This document shows, piece after piece, positions 1 through 8,918 of a DNA stretch of 64,000 bases. Numbering within the stretch: the stretch's first letter is position 1; every line of letters starts with the position of its first letter. The stretch comes from CALJFL01 sp039964455. Its GTDB lineage: Bacteria; Pseudomonadota; Gammaproteobacteria; Pseudomonadales; Halieaceae. The DNA is taken from positions 19,976 to 83,975 of the forward strand of contig JBDVXK010000014.1 of assembly GCA_039964455.1 (NCBI GenBank), read 5' to 3'. The notes under the pieces were generated by a model. The model worked only from the letters and a program-made list of their open reading frames with translations, did no database searches and was not told the origin of the DNA. Position numbers and translations under genes: made by a program.

Positions 1-3000
1 GCGCCAGAGTCGCAAACCCCAGCAGACGCCTCACCCTCAGGAAGAAACGTCGCGAAGAATACAACACCGCCAACCGTAACCGGTTTAGCCAGCCCTTTCT
101 CGCCATTGGCATTAAGGGATAATTTCCAACCGTTCGAGTCTGGAGGGGTACAAGGTAGACCAGAGCACAACGTAGTAATATCTGGCAGTACGGCATGACC
201 AATACTCCTGTTAGCAGTTACGCTTCCAGAAGCCGTCTGAGCATCCTTGATAAAGTACATAAAATTGTCAGGATCAGTATCCGACGGATGCGGCCGATCT
301 CCGGAATTAATTATAAGCCCGATGTATTCACGCGAGCTAGTAACACCCGACACCGTTTCCTCGTCTCTAGCTAGAACAACGTCAGGCGCATGAAAAAACC
401 TTCTATCGCTTGCTCCACTGCCGCCAAACGATCCGACGCGCGTCATCGACCAGTTTTCTCGATTGTCGCTACCCGAAGACTCAGGCATGTCAATACGCCA
501 TAAATCCCCACCCGTATCGCCCACATAGGCCATATCGGAAATATCATTAAGATCGCTATCGATCACAGTCACATCTGACGCAATACTATGGTCCAGATCT
601 GCTTGACCATACACTGTCGGTGCGGACGTGGAACTTTCACCGGTCGCTTTCCAAATAAGTAATCCAGTAATCGCATCTACAACAAAAAACGCATTGCCCA
701 CGGTATCTGCTGTTGGGTTGTTGGAGTAGATATCTTTACCTATGCGTCCGTTACCCGCCGCATTCCAACCGCCGTTGTAACCACCGCCAAATATCAAAAC
801 CGGAGATCGAGTGCCATTATAATTAACGATGGCTACCCGGGGCGCTGACCATGTCATGCCCAATTCACTAAAGTCCCCAGTATTCGAGATTTTCCACATC
901 AACTTTGGCGCAGCGTCAGGGTTACTCACATCCATTGCATAGTACGCATTTCCACCACGCCTGAGCCCGTAATAAACGAAAACTTTATCACCAGCATCCG
1001 CATCACCACGCACACCATCGTTGACGCCATTTTCTATACTGCCATTTGAATTACGGTCTATCACCAAAGAAGTAACATCGCCATCTACCCCATAGGGATG
1101 TCCGGTGCTTGGTAAAATATCTCTCGCTAGGTCTTCTTGGATGCCCATGACCTCGGTTGGCATAAAGCCCCACATCTCCTCGCCAGATTCTGAGCCATCC
1201 GCATTTGTATTTTTTACCTGGCGGAACCATCCATCATTCGCACCATAGTAAAGTCTCACATTCGGGTTGTTTCGACCGTAACCAGAGTCACCATCGCCTT
1301 CAGTATCACCGTAATTTATGGGCAGAGGTCTACCGTGAAGAACATCACCATGCATCCAGCGCTGAGCCGCGCCAGGAACTTCTGCCAAGGCACCACTCAA
1401 CTCTGTATCTCCTCGTGCCCACTTGATCAGTTTTAAAGCGGTCGCCTGACTAAGGTTGTCTGGATCAAGTACACCAAGCAACTTGTCAGCGGTAGTAACA
1501 TCTGCATTAAAATCAAGCATGACAAGGGGATCGTTAGGATCCTCGGTATATAGATTTCGCGCACAAGCCGCACCGGTCGTGATTCCAGGCCCAGTAACAG
1601 AGCAAGTTGCATCAGTTGACTTGAATCCAAGGTGCTGCTGGCCGGCACCTCCGCGTACTACAGACCGACCATCCGAACCACAGAACTCTTCTGCATCAAG
1701 CGGGGCAACACCATCGGCGCAATTATTTGGCGTCACATCTTCAGCAAGCGTATCTGTCCAGTAAGTAATGGCGTCTCGTTTTATGCGGCCGTCAAGCGGA
1801 TCAAAGGCAGAATCTGGAGGTGTGCTGTTATCCTCAATTTGCGGAACCTCGACCGTTTCACCGGTGGGTACACCGAGATCATCAACGACGTCAACAGTAC
1901 GCGTTCCAAGTTTGAGTTTCTTGATATTTCCAGGCCAGCGGGATCCGGATTCCGCCTGGAATATGGCGAAGTATACGTTATCTACGGCCTCTGCCCGGTT
2001 GAACACGTTTACAGGTACCGATGCGGAAACCAGTGTAGAACTTTCTGAAATTATCGAATCAAAAACGGCGTCCAGCGCAGCAGCTATCTCGGCACCAGAG
2101 CCCAGACTCAGCGCAAAATCAGTGCCACCCGCGTCGGCCCATCCATCCTGTTTATTGTTAGTGGTGTCGGCCAAAACAAAAGACGTAAGATTTTGATTTC
2201 CCTCAACATCAAAACCGATCTGCGTACTTGAGGCAGCATCATATCCGGCCAAATCTTTCTCGAACATCGTGCGGATCAATGTCTCTCGATCAGAGTCATT
2301 GTTGGAGTTCCCAAGACTGAGACCCAGGCCCCCAGGTAGTGCGCTATCAATACCGTCATTCGAATCTGAATCCTGCTGTGATACGCCGAAGACCGTGTTA
2401 ATCATATATAACCCAGAGCAGGCCCATTCGTTGGGGTCATTAGCAAAGGGCGACACATACATTGCAGAGGCACCGGAACCGGTATATGCATCAGGTGCAG
2501 GGGCAACCAATGCATTTCGCGCATCACCCGGCGCGTATGGGGCATCATTATTCAAGTCGAGCGTCTTTTTCGCATCCGAGCTGTTGTAGTCCGAATAGCC
2601 AAGCAAACCACTGTACACACCCTGGCCGGTAATATACCGGTAAAATTCATAGTAAAGCTCTGCCAGTTGATAGGTATGGCCATTCCATTGCCCACTGTTA
2701 TTGATTGGGGTATAGGTTGGCGTGGGCACCGCAGCCAGTCGTTCTGAAAAATCCGCCAGTTCGACCTGATCTGACACGTCAAAAAACTCCTTGAGGACGT
2801 ATGCGCCACCACTGCAACCATTCTGATTTGAATTATTGGGAATATCACCGGGCCCACCGCAGCCATTATCATGCTCGTGGGTGACCATCAGGCCAATCCA
2901 AACGCCACTGTTTTGAACTTTATCTTGCGCAAGTACAAATTGGAAAGCCGCTCTGAGCAAATCAAAAAGGCGGGCTTTGCTATCCATATAGGAGCCCGGC

Positions 3001-3377
3001 AGATTCATGCCAGCCGTCCAAGCCGCCCTCAGACCGGTTACGTTCAACGTCCCGGTGCCATAGCCATAATACCTTCCGTCAGGTACGCCGTCGGGGCCAT
3101 AACCAATATCGCTAAGGTCACTCGGGTCATTATGAGTCACCAGATCTAGATTAAAATATAAATCGTCACTGAGGTTTGTCCGACAGCCATCGCTGAGAAC
3201 ATCGGAACACTGTGTGCTGGCCAAGTTTGAGCGAATATCCAACGTGAGCATCACGAGTGGCTTGGATACGCCACCAAAAGCCGAAAAATAGATATCGGTA
3301 TCATCGGCGAGAATAAGCGGAGAGGCTACGAACATGGCTAGCACACAAGCTCTTAGATAGTTTGTAAGAATTTTCAT
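1..3377 (-). CDS. pilY1: PilY1-type pilus tip adhesin/assembly protein, C-terminus cut off by the window edge
   Basis: Type IV pilus-associated protein that, in the known family, caps or regulates the pilus and can mediate adhesion. An open frame runs from an ATG at 3377 to the window start (about 1,125 residues). The N-terminus is a signal peptide (hydrophobic to about residue 24, ending LILA). The C-terminal part is the PilY1 beta-propeller region, with blocks such as MWGFMPTEVM and MAYVGDTGGDLWRID. It includes a calcium-loop-like D-x-D-x-N-D-x-x-D at about residues 940-948, the site type that controls pilus retraction in Pseudomonas. The N-terminal region aligns in position with a von Willebrand A domain, but the metal-site motif reads DIRSN (47-51) instead of DxSxS. 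It is the last gene visible of the pilX-pilW-pilV-fim operon, 15 nt after pilX. Family assignment is firm; binding target unknown. Confidence 0.9.
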   Translation of the reverse strand, partial: MKILTNYLRACVLAMFVASPLILADDTDIYFSAFGGVSKPLVMLTLDIRSNLASTQCSDVLSDGCRTNLSDDLYFNLDLVTHNDPSDLSDIGYGPDGVPDGRYYGYGTGTLNVTGLRAAWTAGMNLPGSYMDSKARLFDLLRAAFQFVLAQDKVQNSGVWIGLMVTHEHDNGCGGPGDIPNNSNQNGCSGGAYVLKEFFDVSDQVELADFSERLAAVPTPTYTPINNSGQWNGHTYQLAELYYEFYRYITGQGVYSGLLGYSDYNSSDAKKTLDLNNDAPYAPGDARNALVAPAPDAYTGSGASAMYVSPFANDPNEWACSGLYMINTVFGVSQQDSDSNDGIDSALPGGLGLSLGNSNNDSDRETLIRTMFEKDLAGYDAASSTQIGFDVEGNQNLTSFVLADTTNNKQDGWADAGGTDFALSLGSGAEIAAALDAVFDSIISESSTLVSASVPVNVFNRAEAVDNVYFAIFQAESGSRWPGNIKKLKLGTRTVDVVDDLGVPTGETVEVPQIEDNSTPPDSAFDPLDGRIKRDAITYWTDTLAEDVTPNNCADGVAPLDAEEFCGSDGRSVVRGGAGQQHLGFKSTDATCSVTGPGITTGAACARNLYTEDPNDPLVMLDFNADVTTADKLLGVLDPDNLSQATALKLIKWARGDTELSGALAEVPGAAQRWMHGDVLHGRPLPINYGDTEGDGDSGYGRNNPNVRLYYGANDGWFRQVKNTNADGSESGEEMWGFMPTEVMGIQEDLARDILPSTGHPYGVDGDVTSLVIDRNSNGSIENGVNDGVRGDADAGDKVFVYYGLRRGGNAYYAMDVSNPDAAPKLMWKISNTGDFSELGMTWSAPRVAIVNYNGTRSPVLIFGGGYNGGWNAAGNGRIGKDIYSNNPTADTVGNAFFVVDAITGLLIWKATGESSTSAPTVYGQADLDHSIASDVTVIDSDLNDISDMAYVGDTGGDLWRIDMPESSGSDNRENWSMTRVGSFGGSGASDRRFFHAPDVVLARDEETVSGVTSSREYIGLIINSGDRPHPSDTDPDNFMYFIKDAQTASGSVTANRSIGHAVLPDITTLCSGLPCTPPDSNGWKLSLNANGEKGLAKPVTVGGVVFFATFLPEGEASAGVCDSG

Positions 3378-3391
3378 TCCGATTTCTCCGT

Positions 3392-3943
3392 TCATTCCGT
3401 AATTGTCACAATAGTCGGCGGGCTAACAATAAGTCGCAAATAGCCCTGAGTAACTTCAGAAAGCCCCAAATTAGCGTCTGTGCGGTCAAATCTAACAGTA
3501 ACTTCCTGTCGCGCAACTTTGAATGAGTCCGCACTAAAGGATCCACCCTCATCAAAGAACGGCGCAGGCGTCTCTAACGGACCCACTCTATCGACGTAAT
3601 AGTCGATTTCAATTCCCGCGTCCAAGACCTCGGCAGCTACATCGGCAGGCAAAGAGATAGTCGTCTGATTGCAGCCAGTCGTATTGGGCCCAGGGGTGGT
3701 CGGGCATACCCGATAACCGATATCACCGACAACTGGTGTATTGTCTGTGTTATCAATCATCGCATCGACGATGGCCAAGGCTCGCTGCATCGAATCCACT
3801 TTCGCCGCGTCATTTCCCGCCATCTGCAATTGTAAAATGTTCGTTTGGGACATGGCCGCTGCAAGAATGGACAATAAAAGCAAGAAGAACAGCGATACTA
3901 TCAAGACCACCCCCTGCTGTTGACGGAAAATTTTGTTTTTCAT
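3392..3943 (-). CDS. pilX: PilX-like minor pilin
   Basis: Minor component of the type IV pilus initiation complex, inserted in the inner membrane before assembly. 183 residues from an ATG. The N-terminus is a class III prepilin-like signal: a basic stretch with QQG at residues 9-11, then a hydrophobic helix with no Glu at +5, as in known PilX proteins. The helix is followed by the family-typical QTNILQLQMAGN block (about residues 33-44). The rest is a soluble domain with two cysteines (in the CPTT and GCNQ segments). It lies 6 nt downstream of pilW and directly upstream of pilY1. That order, and the PilX-PilY1 pairing, is the one known from Pseudomonas minor-pilin operons. Confidence is high for the family; the exact start is supported only by its position. 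Confidence 0.88.
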   Translation of the reverse strand: MKNKIFRQQQGVVLIVSLFFLLLLSILAAAMSQTNILQLQMAGNDAAKVDSMQRALAIVDAMIDNTDNTPVVGDIGYRVCPTTPGPNTTGCNQTTISLPADVAAEVLDAGIEIDYYVDRVGPLETPAPFFDEGGSFSADSFKVARQEVTVRFDRTDANLGLSEVTQGYLRLIVSPPTIVTITE

Positions 3944-3949
3944 AATCCT

Positions 3950-4960
3950 CTAAATCCCCAGGGCTTCTGAGTTTCTAAGCGTTACGGTCGACTGGAACAA
4001 ACGTCTATAGTAGCTGTCATTCTTAGTAACAGTGCGGGAACCCATAATGTAAGTTTTATCATTCGTGTAACCCACGACTTCGTCTGGACTCCGCATTAGT
4101 AAGTAGACACGAGCAGTGATCGCGGTAGTCAACTCTGCCTCGGTTGGAAACTGCTCGTAGCGCTCTACCGTATAATCCAAATCACTATCCAGACCAAACT
4201 CGACATGCATTTCTTCAACCCCCTGAACCAAGCACTCCACGGGCGCGACTGCGTTAGCGGTCGTTGTTGACAAACGTTTACGACACAACGTTGGTAGATT
4301 GTCACCTGCGTTCTCCGCGTAATCTCGCACCCAAATAATCTCAGGATAGTATTCCCACAAATCTAAATCGCTAGTGACATCGCCAGATTCGATATCATTC
4401 TCAAATGAGACTTCTACGTTGTAATCTCTTACCCTGATGTACGGGACCTTATCAGTCGCGTTCGCTGAAGGTACGCCTTGGTCAACTGTGATAGAGTCTT
4501 TCGAACGTCTTACAATCAATATATCGGTATTAACCTGCACGGAGTCCGCTGCGTCGATACAAACGGAATGATCGTTATTTGCTCCTGCCCCCGTTTCTGT
4601 ACCTGCATCGCTGGTAACATCATTAATATGCTCGAAACTTTTTTCGGCTTCGAACATATAAGTGAAGCACGTTGAGGGATCGTTCGGATCGAAAATACCA
4701 TTGTCTATATCAGAAGCTCGCAGGAGGCCGCCATAGAAACCACCCATTGAAAGCTGTCGGGTGACGTAGCGAATCGCATATCGGCCACTCTCCTGGATAC
4801 GTGCAAGCTCCTCATCCTGAAGATAACTGACCTTATTCTGCACAAATAATGTCGCAGCACCTAACATCAATACGACACCGAGCGCCAATGCCACCATCAA
4901 CTCGATCAGCGACAGGCCACACTGAAAATGAGATACAGATAATTTTTTTAGATCACTCAT
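3950..4960 (-). CDS. pilW: PilW-like minor pilin
   Basis: Large minor pilin of the type IV pilus priming complex. 336 residues. A prepilin peptidase site is visible as CG|LSLIELM (cleavage after Gly15, Glu at +5). The transmembrane half-helix follows and then the conserved segment RIQESGRYAIRYVTRQL with MGGFYG, typical of PilW. The large C-terminal globular domain is rich in Asp/Glu and carries several cysteines. Five nucleotides separate it from pilV upstream and six from pilX downstream, so the genes are almost certainly co-transcribed. In the characterised systems PilW works with PilX, PilV, FimU and PilY1 to nucleate the pilus and sits at its tip. No anomaly seen. Confidence 0.9.
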   Translation of the reverse strand: MSDLKKLSVSHFQCGLSLIELMVALALGVVLMLGAATLFVQNKVSYLQDEELARIQESGRYAIRYVTRQLSMGGFYGGLLRASDIDNGIFDPNDPSTCFTYMFEAEKSFEHINDVTSDAGTETGAGANNDHSVCIDAADSVQVNTDILIVRRSKDSITVDQGVPSANATDKVPYIRVRDYNVEVSFENDIESGDVTSDLDLWEYYPEIIWVRDYAENAGDNLPTLCRKRLSTTTANAVAPVECLVQGVEEMHVEFGLDSDLDYTVERYEQFPTEAELTTAITARVYLLMRSPDEVVGYTNDKTYIMGSRTVTKNDSYYRRLFQSTVTLRNSEALGI

Positions 4961-4965
4961 GCTTT

Positions 4966-5577
4966 TTACTCATCCGAAATAAAGGTTCGCACAACCAGTA
5001 ACTGTCGGCGATTATCAGCGATCCCATTTCCACAGGTATTCGTCATCAGCGTTTGATCCAGACTTAGAAACCCTTCCCAGGCTATAGCGACCTCAACCGC
5101 GCCATCGACGCCACCTGCGGTGGTATCTATACACCCGACCACTCCGCCTAACCCTCCCACAGAGGCCGGAGTCCCGCCAATAGTTCGAACTTCATTAGCT
5201 CCTACAATTGCCTGTTCCCATTCATACAAATCGCGAACCGCTATCGCGGCCTCATCACAAGATGCGGTTTTACAGTCATACGAGGGCGGGTCCGTAGCTG
5301 TATCGTTGTCTATCGTCACGCCATCATAGCTTGCCAGACTTACCGGATTACCGCGCATTCTCTCAATAATATCGGTTGCCAAGGCAGAAGCGGTCGTTCG
5401 TTGAACTGCTTCGAAGCCCGCGCGCTTTGATGCTATTTGCAGCCCTGCCAAACCCAACGTGCCAATAGACAAAATCAAAACAGCAATAGCAACTTCTAAC
5501 AGCGCTACGCCAGACTGCCTCGCTGGAAGAATTTGGGAGTTAAATACAGTTTTAGCGCTCACGGCAGACATACCCAT
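4966..5577 (-). CDS. pilV: PilV-like minor pilin
   Basis: Minor pilin, 203 residues. The cleavage site is SG|VALLE (after Gly23, Glu at +5), followed by the hydrophobic helix and the block KRAGFEAVQRTTASALATDIIERMRGN, which is characteristic of PilV. The ATG at 5577 overlaps the end of the preceding prepilin gene by 19 nt. A second in-frame ATG at 5571 would also work (overlap 13 nt). Translational coupling with its neighbour is likely. It belongs to the same priming complex as PilW, PilX and PilY1. Function is taken from the family; nothing in the sequence departs from it. Confidence 0.88.
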   Translation of the reverse strand: MGMSAVSAKTVFNSQILPARQSGVALLEVAIAVLILSIGTLGLAGLQIASKRAGFEAVQRTTASALATDIIERMRGNPVSLASYDGVTIDNDTATDPPSYDCKTASCDEAAIAVRDLYEWEQAIVGANEVRTIGGTPASVGGLGGVVGCIDTTAGGVDGAVEVAIAWEGFLSLDQTLMTNTCGNGIADNRRQLLVVRTFISDE

Positions 5578-6095
5578 CCCCCAACACCTTGGCGTACTCT
5601 CGGCAAGCCTACTGTGTCTACAGTCACGCCCAAGGCTTTACTGACATCATTATCGGTAGGACACACTAATACCGTTCCACCATTACTCACTGAGCCATCA
5701 GGGTTATAGCGGATAGACTCCGTAACTGCGGCGCCCGCAGCGGTCCGCAGAGTGAACCCGGGCGAAACACCTTCCGAAACTCTCAAAATATCACCAGGTG
5801 AATTGGGGTCGTTTCCAACATGCATCATCCAGCCGGCGTCCAAAGTCCCGTCACAATCCGTGCCATTCAGTGTGGGGCATATTGATACACTGGTATTTCG
5901 CTTTATTGCTTCACTTTTTGCTGCCCCGTAAGCGGAAACCAGCTTATTAGTTTCCGTGCGGAGCCTATTTGACTCGATTATGCTTCTAAAGGAAGGCGCT
6001 GCTATTGCCAAAGCAACCGCCATTATCATTATTACAATCATCAATTCAATCAGCGAAAAACCCGAGAGCTTTCTTGATATTGAATCACCAAGCAT
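5559..6095 (-). CDS. FimT/FimU (GspH-type) minor prepilin
   Basis: Pseudopilin/minor pilin of the FimT-FimU/GspH family. The start chosen is the ATG at 6095, giving 178 residues with a short leader, SG|FSLIE (cleavage after Gly12). An upstream in-frame start at 6161 would add 22 residues with no pilin character. The helix is followed by the family block NRLRTETNKLVSAYGAAKSEAIKRNTSVSICP. The C-terminus carries VLVCPTDN and VGLPRV motifs shared with the next gene, so the two are paralogues. FimU is the Pseudomonas minor pilin that links the tip complex to the fibre, while FimT binds DNA in some species. I cannot say which of the two genes fills which role. Confidence 0.83.
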   Translation of the reverse strand: MLGDSISRKLSGFSLIELMIVIMIMAVALAIAAPSFRSIIESNRLRTETNKLVSAYGAAKSEAIKRNTSVSICPTLNGTDCDGTLDAGWMMHVGNDPNSPGDILRVSEGVSPGFTLRTAAGAAVTESIRYNPDGSVSNGGTVLVCPTDNDVSKALGVTVDTVGLPRVRQGVGGWVCLP

Positions 6096-6271
6096 GCAAT
6101 TACCCCATAAGTTACTCTTCCAGCAGTATATTTGATTATCGTAAAACCGGTCAGTTTTCACGATAAAGGGTCATTAAAGGCGACAAATGGGCAATCTGAA
6201 TCACAATAATACGACCTATTTCACATTTTTAGGTGTACTAAGTCGAGCGGGAGGAAAGGCAGAGGGTAGCC

Positions 6272-6835
6272 CTATGAGGGCGGGCAAGCACCCCAGTTGC
6301 TCGAAATTCGAGGTCTACCGACAATATTTATGATCAAACTTTTGGATATGTGTCCGCCAGGAATTGGTGCACATAATAAGAGCGTACGATTTCGACGAGA
6401 GGACCCATCGCTTAGATAGGTAATTTTTTCGCTCGCCTGAATAGTCCCTTTCCTATTACTTAATGTATAACCCGAGGGAATTCCTTCGAAAATTTGGATA
6501 ATTTCATCCTCTTCATCAACAACATTGTCCTTGTCTACGTTTGAAAAAATAATCCAGCCATCCGAAAAATATCCTGTACACATGACATCACCGCTAGTCG
6601 ACATGACAGAGGGACACATGCTTACCGGTTGATTACGCTTTAAAGCTTCGCTTCTGGTCAAGTTGACGGCAGTCATCAAACGATTTACCTCGCTACTTAC
6701 GCGCGTGGAGGACACAAGATTGCGCATAGGCGAGGCCGCCAGAGTGATGGTTATTACAAGGATCACCAGCACAATCAGCAACTCGATCAGCGTAAGGCCA
6801 AAGGCCGCCCCCTGCCCCGATGACATCCTGTCCAC
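6272..6835 (-). CDS. FimT/FimU (GspH-type) minor prepilin, first gene of the minor-pilin set
   Basis: 187 residues with a prepilin cleavage site FG|LTLIE (after Gly13). The GspH/FimT block MTAVNLTRSEALKRNQPVSMCP follows, then a C-terminal region with LLLCAP and VGRPRI. The start is a GTG at 6835, preceded by a clear GGGAGG ribosome binding site six nucleotides upstream. An ATG at 6826 would sit too far from it. It is a paralogue of the 5559-6095 product, and a 176-nt interval containing no gene separates the two. It lies 107 nt downstream of ispH, which is where the fimT/fimU genes begin in Pseudomonas. Confidence 0.83.
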   Translation of the reverse strand: MDRMSSGQGAAFGLTLIELLIVLVILVITITLAASPMRNLVSSTRVSSEVNRLMTAVNLTRSEALKRNQPVSMCPSVMSTSGDVMCTGYFSDGWIIFSNVDKDNVVDEEDEIIQIFEGIPSGYTLSNRKGTIQASEKITYLSDGSSRRNRTLLLCAPIPGGHISKSLIINIVGRPRISSNWGACPPS

Positions 6836-6942
6836 GGCACACCTCCCTGACGATCAAGCATCCGTCAGGCACAGGTTCGCCGCCAGAAAATGGGCTAATC
6901 AGGCCGAAAGTGGGTTATCAGGGTTGTTGAAGCGGGCTCGGG

Positions 6943-7893
6943 CTAAACGTTCGCCGCTGGAATACGTAATTCCCTGGGCAGGGAAAAGGTCACATTTTCC
7001 GGCCTGCCAGCGACTTCTACTGGCGCATCGGCGCCCAATTGCCGCAAACCTTCGATGACCTCGGCGACCAGCACTTCCGGTGCCGAAGCTCCGGCGGTCA
7101 CACCTATGCGGCTTTTGCCTTCTAGCCAGGTGGGGTCTATATCCTCAGCACCGTCAAGCAAGTGTGCCTCCGCACCCATACGTTCGGCCAATTCGCGTAA
7201 TCGATTGGAGTTGGAGCTATTCGGTGAGCCCACCACCAGCATCAGGTCACAATCAGCGGCTAACTGCTTCACCGCATCCTGCCGGTTCTGGGTGGCGTAA
7301 CAAATGTCGTCCTTACGGGGCCCGGTAATCTCGGGGAAGCGCTGGCGCAGTGCTTCTATCACCCGCGCGGTGTCGTCCATCGAGAGTGTGGTCTGGGTGA
7401 CATAGGACAGGCGGGAGCTATCCCGTACGGTCAGGGTGTCTACCTGAGCCTCATCTTCCACCAGATAGATATCACCACCGGCCGTATGGTCGTACTGGCC
7501 CATGGTGCCTTCCACTTCCGGGTGACCCTGGTGGCCGATCAAAATGCATTCGCGGCCGTCGGCGCTGTAGCGCGCGACCTCGATATGCACTTTAGTCACC
7601 AGCGGGCAGGTCGCATCAAAAACTTTCAGGCCACGCTTATCTGCTTCCTTGCGCACTGCCTGCGACACACCATGGGCGCTGAAAATAACAATCCGGTCGT
7701 CGGGTACCTCATGTAACTCATCGACAAAAATCGCGCCGCGCTCGCGCAAGTCCTCTACCACAAACTTGTTGTGCACCACTTCGTGTCGCACATAGATGGG
7801 CGCGCCAAACACTTCCAGTGCCCGATTAACGATATCAATCGCCCGGTCGACACCGGCGCAAAAACCACGGGGGTTAGCGAGCTGAATATCCAT
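6943..7893 (-). CDS. ispH: 4-hydroxy-3-methylbut-2-enyl diphosphate reductase
   Basis: Last enzyme of the MEP pathway. It converts HMBPP to isopentenyl and dimethylallyl diphosphate in the cytosol using an iron-sulfur cluster. 316 residues, the usual length. Three conserved cluster-ligand cysteines are visible at about 12 (NPRGFCAGVDRAI), 96 (FDATCPLV) and 198 (DDICYATQNRQ). The substrate-site segments HEVVHN, SAHGVS and GSPNSSNSNRL are also present. The start ATG overlaps the stop of fkpB (TGATG), so the two are translationally coupled. The fkpB-ispH-minor pilin order is the one conserved in Pseudomonas. Confidence 0.97.
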   Translation of the reverse strand: MDIQLANPRGFCAGVDRAIDIVNRALEVFGAPIYVRHEVVHNKFVVEDLRERGAIFVDELHEVPDDRIVIFSAHGVSQAVRKEADKRGLKVFDATCPLVTKVHIEVARYSADGRECILIGHQGHPEVEGTMGQYDHTAGGDIYLVEDEAQVDTLTVRDSSRLSYVTQTTLSMDDTARVIEALRQRFPEITGPRKDDICYATQNRQDAVKQLAADCDLMLVVGSPNSSNSNRLRELAERMGAEAHLLDGAEDIDPTWLEGKSRIGVTAGASAPEVLVAEVIEGLRQLGADAPVEVAGRPENVTFSLPRELRIPAANV

Positions 7894-8348
7894 CAGTGCA
7901 GCTCTGCGGGCTCCACCCGGTGGATCAGCACATCAAAAAGAATAGTGCGCCCCGATAGAGGGTGATTGAAATCAACAGAGACTTCCTCTTCGTCGAAGGA
8001 AATCACCATGCCGGGCAACTCACCGCCGCTGGCATCGGCAAAAGAAAATACAAGGCCAATCTCCAGATCGATGTCGTCATCAAACTGATCGCGTGGCAGC
8101 AATTGCACATTATTGTCATTGGGCTGACCGAAGGCGTTTTCAGGCTCTACGGTGAACAGTTGCCGCTGGCCGCTGGACATGCCAAATAACGCTCGCTCGA
8201 AGCCCGGCAGCAGGCTGCCGTCTCCAATAACAAAATCAACCGGCTCACCACCAAAGTTGCTGTCAACCTCGGAGCCGTCTTCCAGGCTAATCGAAAAGTT
8301 CAGGTATACGCGGGTACCTTCACTTACTGGTACGTCTATGGCTGTCAT
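7893..8348 (-). CDS. fkpB: FKBP-type peptidyl-prolyl isomerase, SlpA/FkpB type
   Basis: Cytosolic prolyl isomerase/chaperone of the SlyD-like branch. 151 residues, the normal size for SlpA. The FKBP core appears in YLNFSISLEDGSEVDSNF at the start, and the inserted-flap domain lies around FTVEPENAFGQPNDNNVQLL. The C-terminus has MVISFDEEEVSVDFNHPLSG, which is the family hallmark (DFNHPLAG). It sits between lspA and ispH, 3 nt after lspA, in the classic ileS-lspA-fkpB-ispH order of gammaproteobacteria. No unusual residues noticed. Confidence 0.94.
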   Translation of the reverse strand: MTAIDVPVSEGTRVYLNFSISLEDGSEVDSNFGGEPVDFVIGDGSLLPGFERALFGMSSGQRQLFTVEPENAFGQPNDNNVQLLPRDQFDDDIDLEIGLVFSFADASGGELPGMVISFDEEEVSVDFNHPLSGRTILFDVLIHRVEPAELH

Positions 8349-8351
8349 TCG

Positions 8352-8918
8352 TCACTCTCCTCCAGGAGACTCTTTGCGAGCTGCCTGGTCGGTACCCTCC
8401 GATTCGGGGCGGGATATAAAGCTGTCCAGCAACATACAGGCGGCTCCGGCAGTGATTGCCGAGTCAGCCAGGTTAAAGGCTGGAAAGTAGCGACCAGCAT
8501 AATGCACAGAAATAAAATCTACCACATAGCCCAACGCCAGCCGGTCCCACAAATTGCCCACCGCGCCACCCAGGATCAGGCCAAGGCTAAGCGCCAACAG
8601 CCATTGCCCACGGGGCATACGCCACAGCCAAATGGTCAAACCAATACTGATTGCGCCGGCTACAACACTGAAAAACCAGCGTTGCCAGCCACCGGCATTA
8701 CTCAGAAAACTGAAAGCCGCGCCAGTATTGTGCTGCAGGGTTAGATTGAACCAGGAAAACACTTCTACAGGCCGGCCGTAGTCCAGCCCGGCAGTGGCAA
8801 GTGACTTGCTGTACTGATCCAACACGATCACCACCAGCGCCAGGGCATACCACCACAAAGCGCGCGAACTATTGATGCCACTGGACTCAGGCAAAGTGTC
8901 GCTGCTCGCCTTCGCCAT
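8352..8918 (-). CDS. lspA: Lipoprotein signal peptidase (signal peptidase II)
   Basis: Inner-membrane aspartic protease that removes signal peptides from prolipoproteins. Four hydrophobic segments are visible. The catalytic aspartates are in YVVDFISVHYAG and FNLADSAI, and an upstream VLDQYSK block is also conserved. I chose the ATG at 8918 (188 residues), which overlaps the end of ileS by 32 nt. A start at 8963 would add 15 non-hydrophobic residues and increase the overlap to 77 nt. Clients encoded in this window would include the secretin at 35674 and the small lipoprotein at 34418. It lies between ileS and fkpB, as expected. Confidence 0.94.
   Translation of the reverse strand: MAKASSDTLPESSGINSSRALWWYALALVVIVLDQYSKSLATAGLDYGRPVEVFSWFNLTLQHNTGAAFSFLSNAGGWQRWFFSVVAGAISIGLTIWLWRMPRGQWLLALSLGLILGGAVGNLWDRLALGYVVDFISVHYAGRYFPAFNLADSAITAGAACMLLDSFISRPESEGTDQAARKESPGGE

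Noticed and set aside
1205..2589. Several plus-strand frames of 70-140 codons across the pilY1 region
   Set aside because: The minus-strand pilY1 frame is open and in frame from 3377 to the window start and explains the region; these are shadows.
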